64,000 nt of DNA from Burkholderia pyrrocinia (GTDB lineage: Bacteria > Pseudomonadota > Gammaproteobacteria > Burkholderiales > Burkholderiaceae): NCBI RefSeq assembly GCF_022809715.1, contig NZ_CP094460.1, positions 868,001 to 932,000 on the forward strand, read 5' to 3'. The position numbers and the translations under genes were made by a program. The notes under the pieces are model-generated. The model did no database searches. It was given only the letters and a program-made list of their open reading frames with translations, and was not told the DNA's origin. Shown here piece by piece: positions 37,916 to 47,053 of the stretch (position 1 is its first letter; every line of letters begins with the position of its first letter).

Positions 37916-37936
37916 ATTATAAACCGACCGGTCGGT
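37916..37936 (-). promoter_or_regulatory. PaaR-type operator and -10 box upstream of paaH
   Basis: A perfect palindrome ACCGACCGGTCGGT (37923-37936) abuts TATAAT on the minus strand (37921-37916), so a bound TetR-family repressor would cover the promoter. The motif matches the CCGACCGGTCGG sites of PaaR in Burkholderia. A partial half-site (ACCGAAAGGTC) lies near 38034. The rest of 37937-38430 contains no gene I can support. Confidence 0.72.
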
Positions 37937-38430
37937 AGATTTATGTCAGGGCGAGCCCGAATTTGTCGTGCAAGAGACCGTTACGGAAACTGCAAAGACA
38001 AAAAATTGAAGAATTGGGGCACTTTTTGTAAACCGAAAGGTCAATGAAAGCATTCGAATATGAGATTGCGGCCCCCAAACGCCTGATAAAATTCGACAAC
38101 TCGACGGATTTCAGGGGGAAACCGCGTGTCACGCCGCCACCGATGTCCATCGTCCGCCACCCTTCCGGGGCCGGAACCGAGCCTCCGGCCGGCGTGTCTT
38201 CACGATTGTTCGCCCTGCCATCGGCGGCCAGCCTCATCGAACCGTTTCACCCAGCGACGGGCTCCAGCCCGCCCGCGCCCCTCGCCGCCTCACGGCGGCG
38301 AACTCAAGGCAGCGCCATTACGCGCGGCCACCCTTCGGTTTCATCGTCCTCGTTCGGCGGATAGTACGGCCGGGCTTCGTCACCCCGTGACGGCGCGTCG
38401 CGCGCCGCCACTCGCATAAGGAAACCCTCC

Positions 38431-39519
38431 ATGCCGCTCTCGTCCAACCAGCTCCCGCGCTGGACCCTCTGGGCCCCGCTTGCCGCATGGCTGGTACTCG
38501 CGCTGTCGCGCGCCGTGCCGGCCGAAGGCCTCGTCATCGCGCTGTTCGCCGCCGCACTGGCCGGCGCCGTGTTCGCCGCCGTCCACCATGCGGAAGTCGT
38601 CGCGCACCGCGTCGGCGAACCGTTCGGCACGCTCGTGCTCGCGGTCGCCGTGACCGTCATCGAAGTCGCGCTGATCGTGTCGGTGATGCTCGGCGCGGGC
38701 CCGGAGAAATCGGGCCTCGCGCGCGACACCGTGTTCGCCGCCGTGATGATCATCTGCAACGGCATCGTCGGCATCTGCCTGCTGGTCGGCGCGTGGAAGC
38801 ACGGCGAACAGGACTTCCAGGGGCGCGGCGCGAGCAAGGCGCTCGCGGTGCTGGCTTCGCTGTCGGTGCTGTCGCTCGTGATGCCGAATTACCTGAACGC
38901 CGCACCGGGCCCGTTCTTTTCGAAATCGCAGCTCGCGTTCGCCGGCGTGTCGTCGCTCGTGCTGTACGGCGCATTCGTGTTCGTGCAGACCGTGCGTCAC
39001 CGCGACTACTTCCTCACCGAGCACGACAGCGCGAACGAATCGGTGCACGCGGCGCCGCCGAGCAACCGAACCGCGGCGATCAGCATGCTGCTGCTGTTCG
39101 CGAGCCTCGTCGCGGTCGTGCTGCTCGCGAAGCTGCTGTCGCCGGCCGTCGAGCACGCGGTGCTGAAGCTCGGCGCGCCGGAAGCCGCGGTCGGCATCGT
39201 GATCGCCGCGCTCGTGCTGCTGCCGGAAGGGCTCGCGGCCGTCACCGCCGCGCGCGCGAACCGCCTGCAGACCAGCATGAACCTCGCGCTCGGCTCGGCG
39301 CTCGCGAGCATCGGGTTGACGATCCCGACCGTCGCGGCCGTATTCATCTGGATCGGCCAGCCGCTCACGCTCGGCATCGGCGCGATGGAAACCGTGCTGC
39401 TGGCGCTCACCTTGCTGGTCAGCACGCTGACGCTCAGCCAGGGGCGCACGACGGTGCTGCACGGCGTCGTGCACCTGTCGCTGTTCGCCGCGTACCTGTT
39501 CCTGTCGATCACTCACTGA
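38431..39519 (+). CDS. chaA: calcium/proton antiporter (CaCA family)
   Basis: 362 aa with about eleven membrane segments. VLAVAVTVIEVALIVSVML (first alpha repeat, residues about 70-88) and VIAALVLLPEGLAAVTAARANRLQTSMNLALGSALASIGLTIPTV (second repeat) are the conserved acidic cation-binding regions of ChaA/CAX exchangers. It should export Ca2+ or Na+/K+ for H+ at the inner membrane. A GGAAA ribosome-binding site precedes ATG 38431. A strong terminator follows within 12 bases of the stop. The upstream DNA was checked for a yybP-ykoY riboswitch without success. Confidence 0.9.
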   Translation: MPLSSNQLPRWTLWAPLAAWLVLALSRAVPAEGLVIALFAAALAGAVFAAVHHAEVVAHRVGEPFGTLVLAVAVTVIEVALIVSVMLGAGPEKSGLARDTVFAAVMIICNGIVGICLLVGAWKHGEQDFQGRGASKALAVLASLSVLSLVMPNYLNAAPGPFFSKSQLAFAGVSSLVLYGAFVFVQTVRHRDYFLTEHDSANESVHAAPPSNRTAAISMLLLFASLVAVVLLAKLLSPAVEHAVLKLGAPEAAVGIVIAALVLLPEGLAAVTAARANRLQTSMNLALGSALASIGLTIPTVAAVFIWIGQPLTLGIGAMETVLLALTLLVSTLTLSQGRTTVLHGVVHLSLFAAYLFLSITH

Positions 39520-39530
39520 CGCCAATATGC

Positions 39531-39572
39531 GCGCGGCCCGGCGGATCGCCTCCGCCGGGCCGCGCGTTTTTG
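39531..39572 (+). terminator. intrinsic terminator after the antiporter gene
   Basis: GCGCGGCCCGGCGGA pairs perfectly with TCCGCCGGGCCGCGC (15 bp, five-base loop), followed by GTTTTTG. Confidence 0.88.
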
Positions 39573-39609
39573 CTTCCTTTCACAGACCTTCGTCCACGTC
39601 ACGCCACAG

Positions 39610-39720
39610 CTACCGGACCGGAATCACGAGATGCTGGCCCGCCAGGATCAGGTTCGGATTGGCGAGGTTGTTGCGGCGCTGGATTGCTTGCCATCGCGGC
39701 GCCGCAAGCTTCCGGATTGA
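39610..39720 (-). pseudogene. LysM domain remnant
   Basis: On the minus strand WQAIQRRNNLANPNLILAGQHLVIPVR-stop is the C-terminal half of a LysM (peptidoglycan-binding) repeat. The N-terminal half and any start codon are missing; upstream the frame runs into the LysR gene's antisense. It appears to be the tail of a deleted gene, between the antiporter terminator and a LysR gene. Confidence 0.6.
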
Positions 39721-39745
39721 AAACCTGTGACACGGCCCGAACGTG

Positions 39746-40654
39746 CTACGCCGCCGCGCCGCCCTGCTCCTGCGCGAGAAACCGCTCGACCATCGCGTTG
39801 AACACGGGCAGCGCCGGGTTGTCGTTGTCCGCCCGCCACGCGAGATACAGCTCCGCTGCGGCGTCGACGTCAGCGAGCGGCCGGAACACCACGCCGTCCA
39901 CATGCAGCTCGCGCGCCGACGCCGGTACGAGCGCCGCGCCGAGCCCAGCCCGCACGAGGCCGAGGATCGTATGCGTCTGCCCGACGTAATGCAGGTAGTT
40001 CGGCAGCCGCCCGGCGTTCGCGAACAGGCCGGAGATCATGTCGTGGAAATACTTCCCCTCGTTCGGCGAATACGCGATGAACGGCTGCCGGTCGAGATCG
40101 TCGGGGCCGATGCGCTCGCACGCGGCGAGCGGCGCGCCTTGCGCGACCGCGACCAGCATCGGTTCGCGCCGCACGAGCCGGTATTCGAGCGGCTGGCGCG
40201 CGGCGCGCTGGCGCACGAAACCCGCGTCGAGCATCCGCGACGCGAGCGCGTCGATCTGCACGGTCGACACCATCTCGCGCAATTCGACGTCGACGTCCGG
40301 CAGCGCGTGCGCGGCGTGCGCCAGCAGCATCGGGATCATCCGGTACGCGCTGACGGCCGTGAAGCCGAGCGTGATGCGGCCGGCCCCGCCGTGCGCGACG
40401 CGCTGCGCGGCCTGCTCGGCCCGCGCGGAGAATTCGAGGATGTGCCGCGCATCGCGCAGGAAACGCTCGCCGGCCGCGGTCAGGCTCACCTGCCGGCTGC
40501 TGCGTTCGAGCAGCGCGATGCCGAGCGCGTGCTCGAGCAACTGGATCTGCCGGCTGAGCGGCGGCTGCGTCATGAAGAGCCGCCTGGCCGCGCGGCCGAA
40601 ATGAAGCTCCTCGGCCACCGCGACGAAGCAGCGAAGCTGGTGCAGTTCAATCAT
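39746..40654 (-). CDS. LysR-family transcriptional regulator
   Basis: 302 aa. The N-terminal winged helix MIELHQLRCFVAVAEELHFGRAARRLFMTQPPLSRQIQLLEHALGIALLERSSRQVSLT is followed by a periplasmic-binding-fold effector domain from about residue 90. The HTH with LHFGRAARRL and QPPLSRQI is of the BenM/CatR/TsaR group. No divergent catabolic operon is adjacent (another LysR gene lies upstream on the same strand), so the target is unknown. Confidence 0.92.
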   Translation of the reverse strand: MIELHQLRCFVAVAEELHFGRAARRLFMTQPPLSRQIQLLEHALGIALLERSSRQVSLTAAGERFLRDARHILEFSARAEQAAQRVAHGGAGRITLGFTAVSAYRMIPMLLAHAAHALPDVDVELREMVSTVQIDALASRMLDAGFVRQRAARQPLEYRLVRREPMLVAVAQGAPLAACERIGPDDLDRQPFIAYSPNEGKYFHDMISGLFANAGRLPNYLHYVGQTHTILGLVRAGLGAALVPASARELHVDGVVFRPLADVDAAAELYLAWRADNDNPALPVFNAMVERFLAQEQGGAAA

Positions 40655-40755
40655 CCAGATTTTGTATCGATCGATGGTCTTTCGAGGTTAGACCGATATC
40701 GATACGATTTCCATGCTCGGTTGCACCTGATGCGCGGCCGCGCCCGCCCACACCG

Positions 40756-41724
40756 TCAAGCGCGCTTGCGGCCGCCCGGCATCTGCTCGACCGTCAGACG
40801 GTCGAGTTCGCGCAGGTCGTTCTCCAGCGCGGGCGTGAGCGTCGTGCGCAGGTGATCGAGGAACGTGCGGATCTTCGCATCGAGATAACGGCGCGTCGCG
40901 TAGACGGCGTACACGCTCACCGTCTGCAGCCGGTACTCGGGCAGCACGCGGATCAGCCGCCCGGCGCGGATGTCGTCGAGCACCGTATACAGTGCGACGC
41001 ACGCGATCCCGCGCCCGGCGCGCACCGCGACGCACAGCGCGTCCGGCACGTTGACCTGGAACGGTGCCGGCTGCAGTTCGTAGACGGCCACTTCTTCGTC
41101 ATTGCGCTCGAGCCGCCATTCGCCGGCCGGCGATGCAGGCGTATCGAGGCGCAGGCACACGTGGTTCGGCAAATCGTCGGGCGACTGCGGCGTGCCGTGC
41201 CGCGCGAGGTATTCGCGCGACGCGACGAGCACGCTGCAGCTCGTGCCGCAGGTCTGCGCGACGTAACCCGAATCGGGCAACTGCGACGCCGTCACGATCG
41301 ACACGTCGTAGCCTTCCTCGACGAGATTCGGCATCCGCTGCGCGAGCGTCAGCTCGACCGACACGTCGGGGTTGTCCTCCTGGTAGCGGACGATCGACGA
41401 CACGACATGACTCTGCCCGAGCCCCGTCATCGCATGAATGCGCATCTTGCCGCTCGGCCGCAGCAGTGCGTTGCGCGCCTCCGCGTTCGCGTAGTCGATT
41501 TCCGCGAGGATCGATTTCGCGCGCTCGAAATAGCGTTCGCCGCTTTCGGTAAGGCCGAGATGGCGCGTCGTGCGATGCAGCAGGCGCGTCTGTACGTGCG
41601 CTTCGAGGTTCGATACCGCGCGGGAGACCTGCGCGGTAGTCGCGTCGATTTCCTTCGCGACCGCCGTAAAACTGCCGGCTTCGACAACGCGCACGAACAG
41701 GCGCATGTTTTCGAGCATGTCCAT
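40756..41724 (-). CDS. LysR-family transcriptional regulator
   Basis: 322 aa, MDMLENMRLFVRVVEAGSFTAVAKEIDATTAQVSRAVSNLEAHVQTRLLHRTTRHLGLTESG as HTH, then an effector domain with PDVSVELTLAQRMPNLVEEGYDVSIVTA. It belongs to the CrgA/DmlR-like group, often repressors of the neighbouring gene. The 366-bp region to the right (41725-42090) holds no supported gene but carries the promoter and operator of the HPP gene. Confidence 0.92.
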   Translation of the reverse strand: MDMLENMRLFVRVVEAGSFTAVAKEIDATTAQVSRAVSNLEAHVQTRLLHRTTRHLGLTESGERYFERAKSILAEIDYANAEARNALLRPSGKMRIHAMTGLGQSHVVSSIVRYQEDNPDVSVELTLAQRMPNLVEEGYDVSIVTASQLPDSGYVAQTCGTSCSVLVASREYLARHGTPQSPDDLPNHVCLRLDTPASPAGEWRLERNDEEVAVYELQPAPFQVNVPDALCVAVRAGRGIACVALYTVLDDIRAGRLIRVLPEYRLQTVSVYAVYATRRYLDAKIRTFLDHLRTTLTPALENDLRELDRLTVEQMPGGRKRA

Positions 41725-42015
41725 TGATTTGGCTTGGGGAGAGTCAGTGGGGAGGCGTCGGTGGCGCTCGCGTCAGGTGGGGAACGGAGCGCGGCCGCGA
41801 ACCACGCCGAATCGATGAGCACCGTGCCGGGGGAAAGGCGGGAGAGCGGGCATCGCGTACGTGGTTCTGGTATGTCGGGGATTCAGTGGGCGGAATTGTA
41901 CGCCGCCGCAGACAAATTTGCGCTATTGCCAACCACCCAAGCTTTCGTCCGATGAAAGGTTTATGCAAGGCGCGTACGTCGTGCGCGCGCAACGGCTTGA
42001 TGCAGCGCGACAATT

Positions 42016-42034
42016 TGTATCACAACACGATATA
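42016..42034 (+). promoter_or_regulatory. MarR-type operator overlapping the HPP gene promoter
   Basis: TGTATCA-CAACA-CGATATA, an imperfect version (15 of 19 bases: 12 of 14 in the arms, 3 of 5 in the spacer) of the palindrome before the marR gene at 43324. It overlaps a good -10 hexamer (TATAAT, 42031-42036), so a bound protein would block transcription. Confidence 0.6.
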
Positions 42035-42090
42035 ATTCCGCCCTTGTCGCCGCACATACCCGCGCTGTCATTTTTACCGCTTACCCGTCC

Positions 42091-43263
42091 ATGTCGTCAG
42101 GCTCCTCTTCGTCGCACCGCACGTTGCGTCAATGGCTGCACAGTTTCATTCCCCATCCGATGTCGCTCGGCTGGCGCGAGCGACTGCGTTCATGCACGGG
42201 CGCGCTCGTCGGCATCGCGACGGTCGGCGTCACGATGCGGTGGCTGCCCGGCGTGCCGGGCCTCGTGCCGCTGCTCGTCGCGCCGATGGGGGCATCGGCC
42301 GTGCTGTTGTTCGCGGTGCCGGCGAGTCCGCTCGCGCAGCCGTGGTCGATCATCGGCGGCAATCTCGTCGCGGCGACGGTCGGGGTCGCGTGCGCGTTAT
42401 GGATCGCCGATCCGATTACGGCCGCCGCGGTCGCGATCGCATGCGCGATCGGCGGCATGTTCGCGCTGCGCTGCGTGCACCCGCCGTCGGGCGCCGTCGC
42501 GCTCACGGCCGTGGTCGGCGGCCCGGCGATCCATTCGCTCGGATTCAGTTTCGTGCTGGAGCCGATCGCACTGCAATCGGCGATCCTGCTGTCGGCCGCG
42601 CTCGCGTATCACGCGCTGACCGGGCACCGCTACCCGCATGGCGGCGCGCGCGCCGAAGCGAAACCACGGGCAGGCGCCGCGCCGGCGCGCGGCGGCTTCA
42701 CGCGCGGCGACCTCGACGCGGTGCTGAAGCGTCGCGGCGAATGGCTCGACGTCGATCCGGATGATCTCGAAACGCTGCTGCGCGAAACCGAGATGCAGGC
42801 CTATACACGCACGTTCGGCCAGCTCAAGTGCGCCGACCTGATGACGAAGAATGCGATCGAGGTCGCGCCGTCGACGTCGGTGACGGCCGCGCTCACGCTG
42901 CTCGACCGCCACCGCGTGAAGGCGCTGCCGGTCGTCGACGGCGAAGGCCGCCTGGCCGGCATCGTCACGCGCGCCGACCTCACGCGCCAGCTGCGCCGCC
43001 CGACCCCGCTGTGGCAACGCCTGTCCGCACGGCTGCCGCAATCGTTCGGCGGCCAGCCCGCGAGCGTCGCGGCGGTGATGACGCGCGACGTTGCGTTCGT
43101 GCAGGAAACGATGCCGATCACCGCGCTCGTGCCGCTGTTCACGCATTCGGGCCATCACCATATTCCGGTCGTCGACGCGTCACGCCAGCTCGTCGGGATC
43201 ATTACGCAGACGGATCTCGTCACGGGCCTTTACCAGCAGACGCAGATGCTCGAGGCCGCTTAA
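42091..43263 (+). CDS. HPP-family membrane protein with CBS pair
   Basis: 390 aa. Residues about 1-185 are the HPP domain with four or five membrane helices, and FALRCVHPPSGAVALTAVVGG carries the HPP motif. After a linker (TRGDLDAVLKRRGEWLDVDPDDLETLLRETE) come two CBS domains: CADLMTKNAIEVAPSTSV...VVDGEGRLAGIVTRADLTR and VAAVMTRDVAFVQETMPI...VVDASRQLVGIITQTDLV. CBS pairs bind adenosine nucleotides. HPP proteins are implicated in nitrite transport in cyanobacteria and plastids, but the role here is unproven. It shares an operator motif with the following marR gene. Confidence 0.9.
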   Translation: MSSGSSSSHRTLRQWLHSFIPHPMSLGWRERLRSCTGALVGIATVGVTMRWLPGVPGLVPLLVAPMGASAVLLFAVPASPLAQPWSIIGGNLVAATVGVACALWIADPITAAAVAIACAIGGMFALRCVHPPSGAVALTAVVGGPAIHSLGFSFVLEPIALQSAILLSAALAYHALTGHRYPHGGARAEAKPRAGAAPARGGFTRGDLDAVLKRRGEWLDVDPDDLETLLRETEMQAYTRTFGQLKCADLMTKNAIEVAPSTSVTAALTLLDRHRVKALPVVDGEGRLAGIVTRADLTRQLRRPTPLWQRLSARLPQSFGGQPASVAAVMTRDVAFVQETMPITALVPLFTHSGHHHIPVVDASRQLVGIITQTDLVTGLYQQTQMLEAA

Positions 43264-43323
43264 CGCAAGCGCAACGCGCCGACGCAACGCGGAATGCAGT
43301 CATTCCGCATTAATTCGGCCATT

Positions 43324-43342
43324 TATATCATATTGTGATATA
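43324..43342 (+). promoter_or_regulatory. palindromic MarR-type operator upstream of marR
   Basis: TATATCA-TATTG-TGATATA, perfect 7-bp arms, 38 bp before the marR start. A near copy precedes the HPP gene at 42016. Confidence 0.7.
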
Positions 43343-43379
43343 TTTATCGCTTCCGAAACCGACTGCCCGACCGACCTCG

Positions 43380-43793
43380 ATGAACGATACCAGACGCGCG
43401 CTGAACAAAAGCGATTTCCAGCAACTGTCCGAGTTCCGCTACCAGATGCGCCGCTTCGAGCGCTTCTCCGAACGCGCCGCGCAAAGCGAAGGCGTGACGC
43501 CGCTGCAATACCTGCTGCTGCTGCACATCAAGGGTTATCCGCATCGCGAATGGGCAACCATCGGCGAGCTCGCGGAACGCCTGCAGGCGCAGCATCACGG
43601 CGTCGTCGCGCTGGTGACGCGCTGCGAAGCGCTCGGGCTCGTGAAGCGCAAGACGAGCGAAGCCGACCGCCGGCAGGTCGAGGTCCATCTCGAACAAGCC
43701 GGCGAGACGCTGCTCACCCGCCTCGCGGCGATGCATCGCGCCGAGCTGAAGTCGCTCAAGGGCACGTTCCAGGTTCCCCAGATCGATTACTGA
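43380..43793 (+). CDS. MarR-family transcriptional regulator
   Basis: 137 aa. The winged HTH spans about residues 35-110: EGVTPLQYLLLLHIKG, EWATIGELAERLQAQHHGVVALVTRCEALGLVKRKTSEADRRQVEVHLEQAGE. It is 21 bp upstream of the ClC gene and probably autoregulates from the perfect palindrome 38 bp before its ATG, and also controls the upstream HPP gene through the related site at 42016. Confidence 0.9.
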   Translation: MNDTRRALNKSDFQQLSEFRYQMRRFERFSERAAQSEGVTPLQYLLLLHIKGYPHREWATIGELAERLQAQHHGVVALVTRCEALGLVKRKTSEADRRQVEVHLEQAGETLLTRLAAMHRAELKSLKGTFQVPQIDY

Positions 43794-43814
43794 CCCCTTG
43801 CTTTTACCACTCCG

Positions 43815-45602
43815 ATGAACGCACCGCACAAACGCGATTTCTCGACCAACGAACGCCTGCCCAGGATCGCGTTGCTTGCCGCCGGGATCGGCCTGCTCAG
43901 CACGCTCGCCGCGTTCGTGCTGTTGAGCCTGATCCACCTGTTCACGAACCTGTTCTTCTTCCAGCAGCTCTCGTTCGCCGACCGCTCTCCGGCGAACCAT
44001 ACGCTCGGCGCATGGGTGATCGTCGTGCCGGTGATCGGCGGGTTGATCGTCGGGATGATGGCGCGCTTCGGTTCGGAAAAGATTCGCGGCCACGGCATTC
44101 CGGAAGCGATCGAGGCGATCCTGTTCGGCAAGAGCCGCATGTCGCCTAAGGTCGCGATTCTCAAGCCGCTGTCGTCCGGCGTCGTGATCGGCAGCGGCGG
44201 CCCGTTCGGCGCCGAAGGCCCGATCATCATGACGGGCGGCGCGCTCGGCTCGCTGATCGCGCAGTGCGTACACGTGACCGCGGCCGAGCGCAAGACGCTG
44301 CTCGTCGCCGGTGCGGCCGCAGGGATGACGGCCGTGTTCGGCACGCCGGTCGCCGCGGTGCTGCTCGCGGTCGAACTGCTGCTGTTCGAATGGCGTCCGC
44401 GCAGTTTCCTGCCGGTTGCACTCGCGTGCGCGGTGGCCGGTTTCGCACGCGCGCTGTTGTTCGGCGTCGATCCGCTGTTTCCGCTCGCCACGGCCGCGCC
44501 GACGCCCATCGCGCTGCTGTCGTGCATCGTCGCGGGCCTGTTGTCGGGCATGCTCGCCTGCGGCCTGTCGGCTGCGCTGTACCACGTCGAGGACACCTTC
44601 GCGAAGCTGCCCGTGCACTGGATGTGGTGGCCCGCGCTCGGCGCGATCGTGATCGGCATCGGCGGCTGGCTCGAACCGCGCGCGCTCGGCGTCGGCTACG
44701 ACGTGATCGGTGATCTGCTGCACCAGCACATCGCGTTGAAGATCGCGCTCGCGCTGCTGATCGTGAAGGCCGTGATGTGGGTGATCGCACTCGGCTCGGG
44801 TACGTCGGGCGGTGTGCTCGCCCCGCTGCTGATGCTCGGCGCCGGCCTCGGCACCGTGCTGTCGCCGGTGCTGCCGGGCGGCGATCCGGCGCTGTGGCCG
44901 CTCGTGTGCATGGCCGCGACGCTCGGCGCAACGCTCGGCGCGCCGCTGACCGCGATCGTGTTCGCGTTCGGCCTCACGCACGACGCCAACGCGCTGCTGC
45001 CGCTGCTCGCGGCGACGCTCGTCGCGCACGGCTTCGCGACCGTCGTGATGAAGCGCTCGATCATGACGGAAAAGATCGCGCGCCGCGGCTATCATATCTA
45101 CCGCGAATACGGCGTCGATCCGCTCGAGCGGCATGACGTCGGCGAAGTGATGACGTCCGCCGACCGGCTCGTCGCGATCGACGGCGCGGCGACGCTCGAT
45201 GCCGTCGACACGCAGTACTTCGGCGCGAAGCAGACGCACCGTGCGTACCCGGTCGTGCAGAACGGCCGCCTGCTCGGCCTCGTCGATCGCGCAACACTCG
45301 ACGCGCAGCGCGCACACGCCGCGGCCGACACGCCGATCTCGGCCGCGTTCGCAGACCGCGTGCCCGCCGTCGCGCTTGCGCACGAGACGTGCCGCGTCGT
45401 CGCATCGCGTCTCGCGATGCTCGGCCTCGAACGCCTGCCGGTCGTCGACGACGAGCAATCGCTGCGCATCACGGGCATCGTGTCGCGCAGCGACCTGATC
45501 AAGCCCGCGCTCCAGCACTTCGATGACGAACAGAAGCGCGAGCGCTTCCGTCCGATCGTCCCGGTCAACCTGCGCGACATCGGCACGCGCAAGGCCGGCT
45601 GA
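43815..45602 (+). CDS. ClC-type chloride channel/exchanger with CBS pair
   Basis: 595 aa: ClC membrane domain (residues about 15-430) followed by two CBS domains (about 448-575). GSGGPFGAEGP (residues 126-136) matches the selectivity-filter pair: the usual GSGIP is GSGGP and GREGP is GAEGP, but the gating Glu (about 134) is kept. Downstream motifs are AAAGMTAVFGTPVAAVLLAVEL and GSGTSGGVLAPLLMLGAGLG (GxFxP-like). Bacterial ClCs with C-terminal CBS pairs are less common than short ClcA. It is in one unit with marR and next to another CBS-carrying membrane gene. Confidence 0.92.
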   Translation: MNAPHKRDFSTNERLPRIALLAAGIGLLSTLAAFVLLSLIHLFTNLFFFQQLSFADRSPANHTLGAWVIVVPVIGGLIVGMMARFGSEKIRGHGIPEAIEAILFGKSRMSPKVAILKPLSSGVVIGSGGPFGAEGPIIMTGGALGSLIAQCVHVTAAERKTLLVAGAAAGMTAVFGTPVAAVLLAVELLLFEWRPRSFLPVALACAVAGFARALLFGVDPLFPLATAAPTPIALLSCIVAGLLSGMLACGLSAALYHVEDTFAKLPVHWMWWPALGAIVIGIGGWLEPRALGVGYDVIGDLLHQHIALKIALALLIVKAVMWVIALGSGTSGGVLAPLLMLGAGLGTVLSPVLPGGDPALWPLVCMAATLGATLGAPLTAIVFAFGLTHDANALLPLLAATLVAHGFATVVMKRSIMTEKIARRGYHIYREYGVDPLERHDVGEVMTSADRLVAIDGAATLDAVDTQYFGAKQTHRAYPVVQNGRLLGLVDRATLDAQRAHAAADTPISAAFADRVPAVALAHETCRVVASRLAMLGLERLPVVDDEQSLRITGIVSRSDLIKPALQHFDDEQKRERFRPIVPVNLRDIGTRKAG

Positions 45603-46099
45603 CACATCCCGCATGCGCGAGCAACGTGCCCTCGCCTCACCTCGCTGCACGATGCGGCGCGCGCCTCGCGCACCGCATCGCATTCCGCTGCTTCCCGCGT
45701 TTAAAGTTGGTTAACAATCCGACCGACGAAAGTTTGTCATCATGGTCCTCATGCGACGGGGCCAACACAATCAAGCCATTCCACTTCGCGATCGGATAAA
45801 GAGTCGCGGCACGGCATGCAGACACATGCCGCTCGCCGCGACCGTCATGTCACCACACGACCGGGCAGCGCGCCGACCGGGCAACGCATGACGTCGTTGC
45901 CGCATCGCCCGTCCACCAACGGGCCGCACACGATGCATGCCGCGCCGCAGCAGAGTGCACAGCACCGCAGCCGCCGTTTGGCAAGCGCGTTAACAACTTG
46001 TTTCGGAATAGCCGGAACCGTGCTTGTCCGCTGCGATCTCACTAGCACGCAGTACTGCTGCGCATCCCACTCAATCAATCACGACTCGAGGGAGATAAC

Positions 46100-46435
46100 G
46101 TGAACGTGAAATACTTACCGCTCATCGCATTGACCGTGGCATTTTCTGCTCATGCAGCCGATTCTGCCCTGCAGAACGTGGGACAAAGTCAGAAACCCGC
46201 CGACCAGGTGGCGCAGTGCATCGCGAAGACCTGGGCCGACAAGTCGCAGCAACAGGTGACGTCGCAGTATGAACTGGCGAACGGCCTCGCGATGGCAGTT
46301 TATGCACCGGGCCAGCAGCCGCCGAATGGCGCCGCTGCCGTGGTGCGCCCGGCCAACGCCGCAAACGCGAAGACCTGGGTCGGTTTCCGCGGCGGCGATG
46401 CGTCGTCGGCCGGCGACATCAACGCCTGCCTGTAA
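46100..46435 (+). CDS. small secreted protein
   Basis: 111 aa from GTG 46100, with GAGGGAGA as ribosome-binding site. A signal peptide, MNVKYLPLIALTVAFSAHA, ends in an Ala-x-Ala-type site. The mature ~90 residues (ADSALQNVGQSQKPADQVAQCIAKTWADKS... GFRGGDASSAGDINACL) contain two Cys that could pair in the periplasm. No known domain is recognised; similar short proteins are widespread in Burkholderia. The preceding 497 bp (45603-46099) hold no supported gene. Confidence 0.75.
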   Translation: MNVKYLPLIALTVAFSAHAADSALQNVGQSQKPADQVAQCIAKTWADKSQQQVTSQYELANGLAMAVYAPGQQPPNGAAAVVRPANAANAKTWVGFRGGDASSAGDINACL

Positions 46436-46484
46436 CGAGACGAGAACAGGCGCTCCGGATGGCCTTGCGCCATCCGCTTGCGAC

Positions 46485-46515
46485 AAGCCCCGCTTCGGCG
46501 GGGCTTTTCTTTTTG
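46485..46515. terminator. bidirectional intrinsic terminator
   Basis: AAGCCCCGC and GCGGGGCTT with a TTCG loop, then TTCTTTTT on the + strand and A-rich symmetry on the other. It separates two convergent genes. Confidence 0.85.
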
Positions 46516-46527
46516 TGCCGCCCGCGC

Positions 46528-46848
46528 TTACAGGTAGCTGCAGACGTAGTCGAGCGTCTCGAGCACTTCGATGTCGAAGCGGCTCTTGCCCGGCACCGAG
46601 AACGATTCGCCGGCGCCGTAGGTCTGCCATTCGCTGCTGCCGTCGAGCTTCACGCGGCACTTGCCGGCCTGCACTTCCATCAATTCGGGCGCGTCCGTAC
46701 CGAAGTTGAGCGCGCACGGCAGGATCACGCCGAGCGTCTTGCGCGTGCCGTCCGGGAAGAGCACGGTATGCGACACGCACTTGCCGTCGAAATAGACGTT
46801 CGCGCGCTTGACGACCGATACGTTGTCGAATTGGGTTGCACTGGTCAT
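46528..46848 (-). CDS. ppnP: pyrimidine/purine nucleoside phosphorylase
   Basis: 106-aa cupin of the YaiE/PpnP family (formerly DUF1255), which phosphorolyses several nucleosides. [29 protein letters not shown] and [50 protein letters not shown] match the whole family length. ATG 46848. Single gene; convergent with the secreted-protein gene over a shared terminator. Confidence 0.93.
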
Positions 46849-47053
46849 GTGATGCCTCTGCTTGCTGGATGCCGGATGGCGATGTTGTTGGAAGCCGGCC
46901 GGAGCGGCGGGCCGGCCGCTATGATACCGGCTCGCGCGGCGTGCGCCGGAACTGCGCGCCCGGCGGGCAAGCGTCGTGCCGTTCAAACGACAGCGCGGCG
47001 CACCATATCGTCAGGATGACTACGCGATGACGGTCGCTTCCCGAGATGCCGGC

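Noticed and set aside
38044..38364. 106-aa ORF between paaH and chaA
   Set aside because: Low-complexity Pro/Ser/Arg composition, no ribosome-binding site, no recognisable pattern.
38230..38430. possible metal riboswitch (yybP-ykoY type) upstream of chaA
   Set aside because: The conserved GGGGAGTA-type core could not be found; only ordinary GC hairpins are present.
41724..42035. ORFs of 70-103 aa in the LysR/HPP gap
   Set aside because: They overlap the HPP promoter and operator, mutually contradict each other and have no plausible protein character.
45816..46103. 95-aa ORF before the secreted-protein gene
   Set aside because: Arg/Thr-rich, no domain, overlaps the real GTG start of the next gene in another frame.
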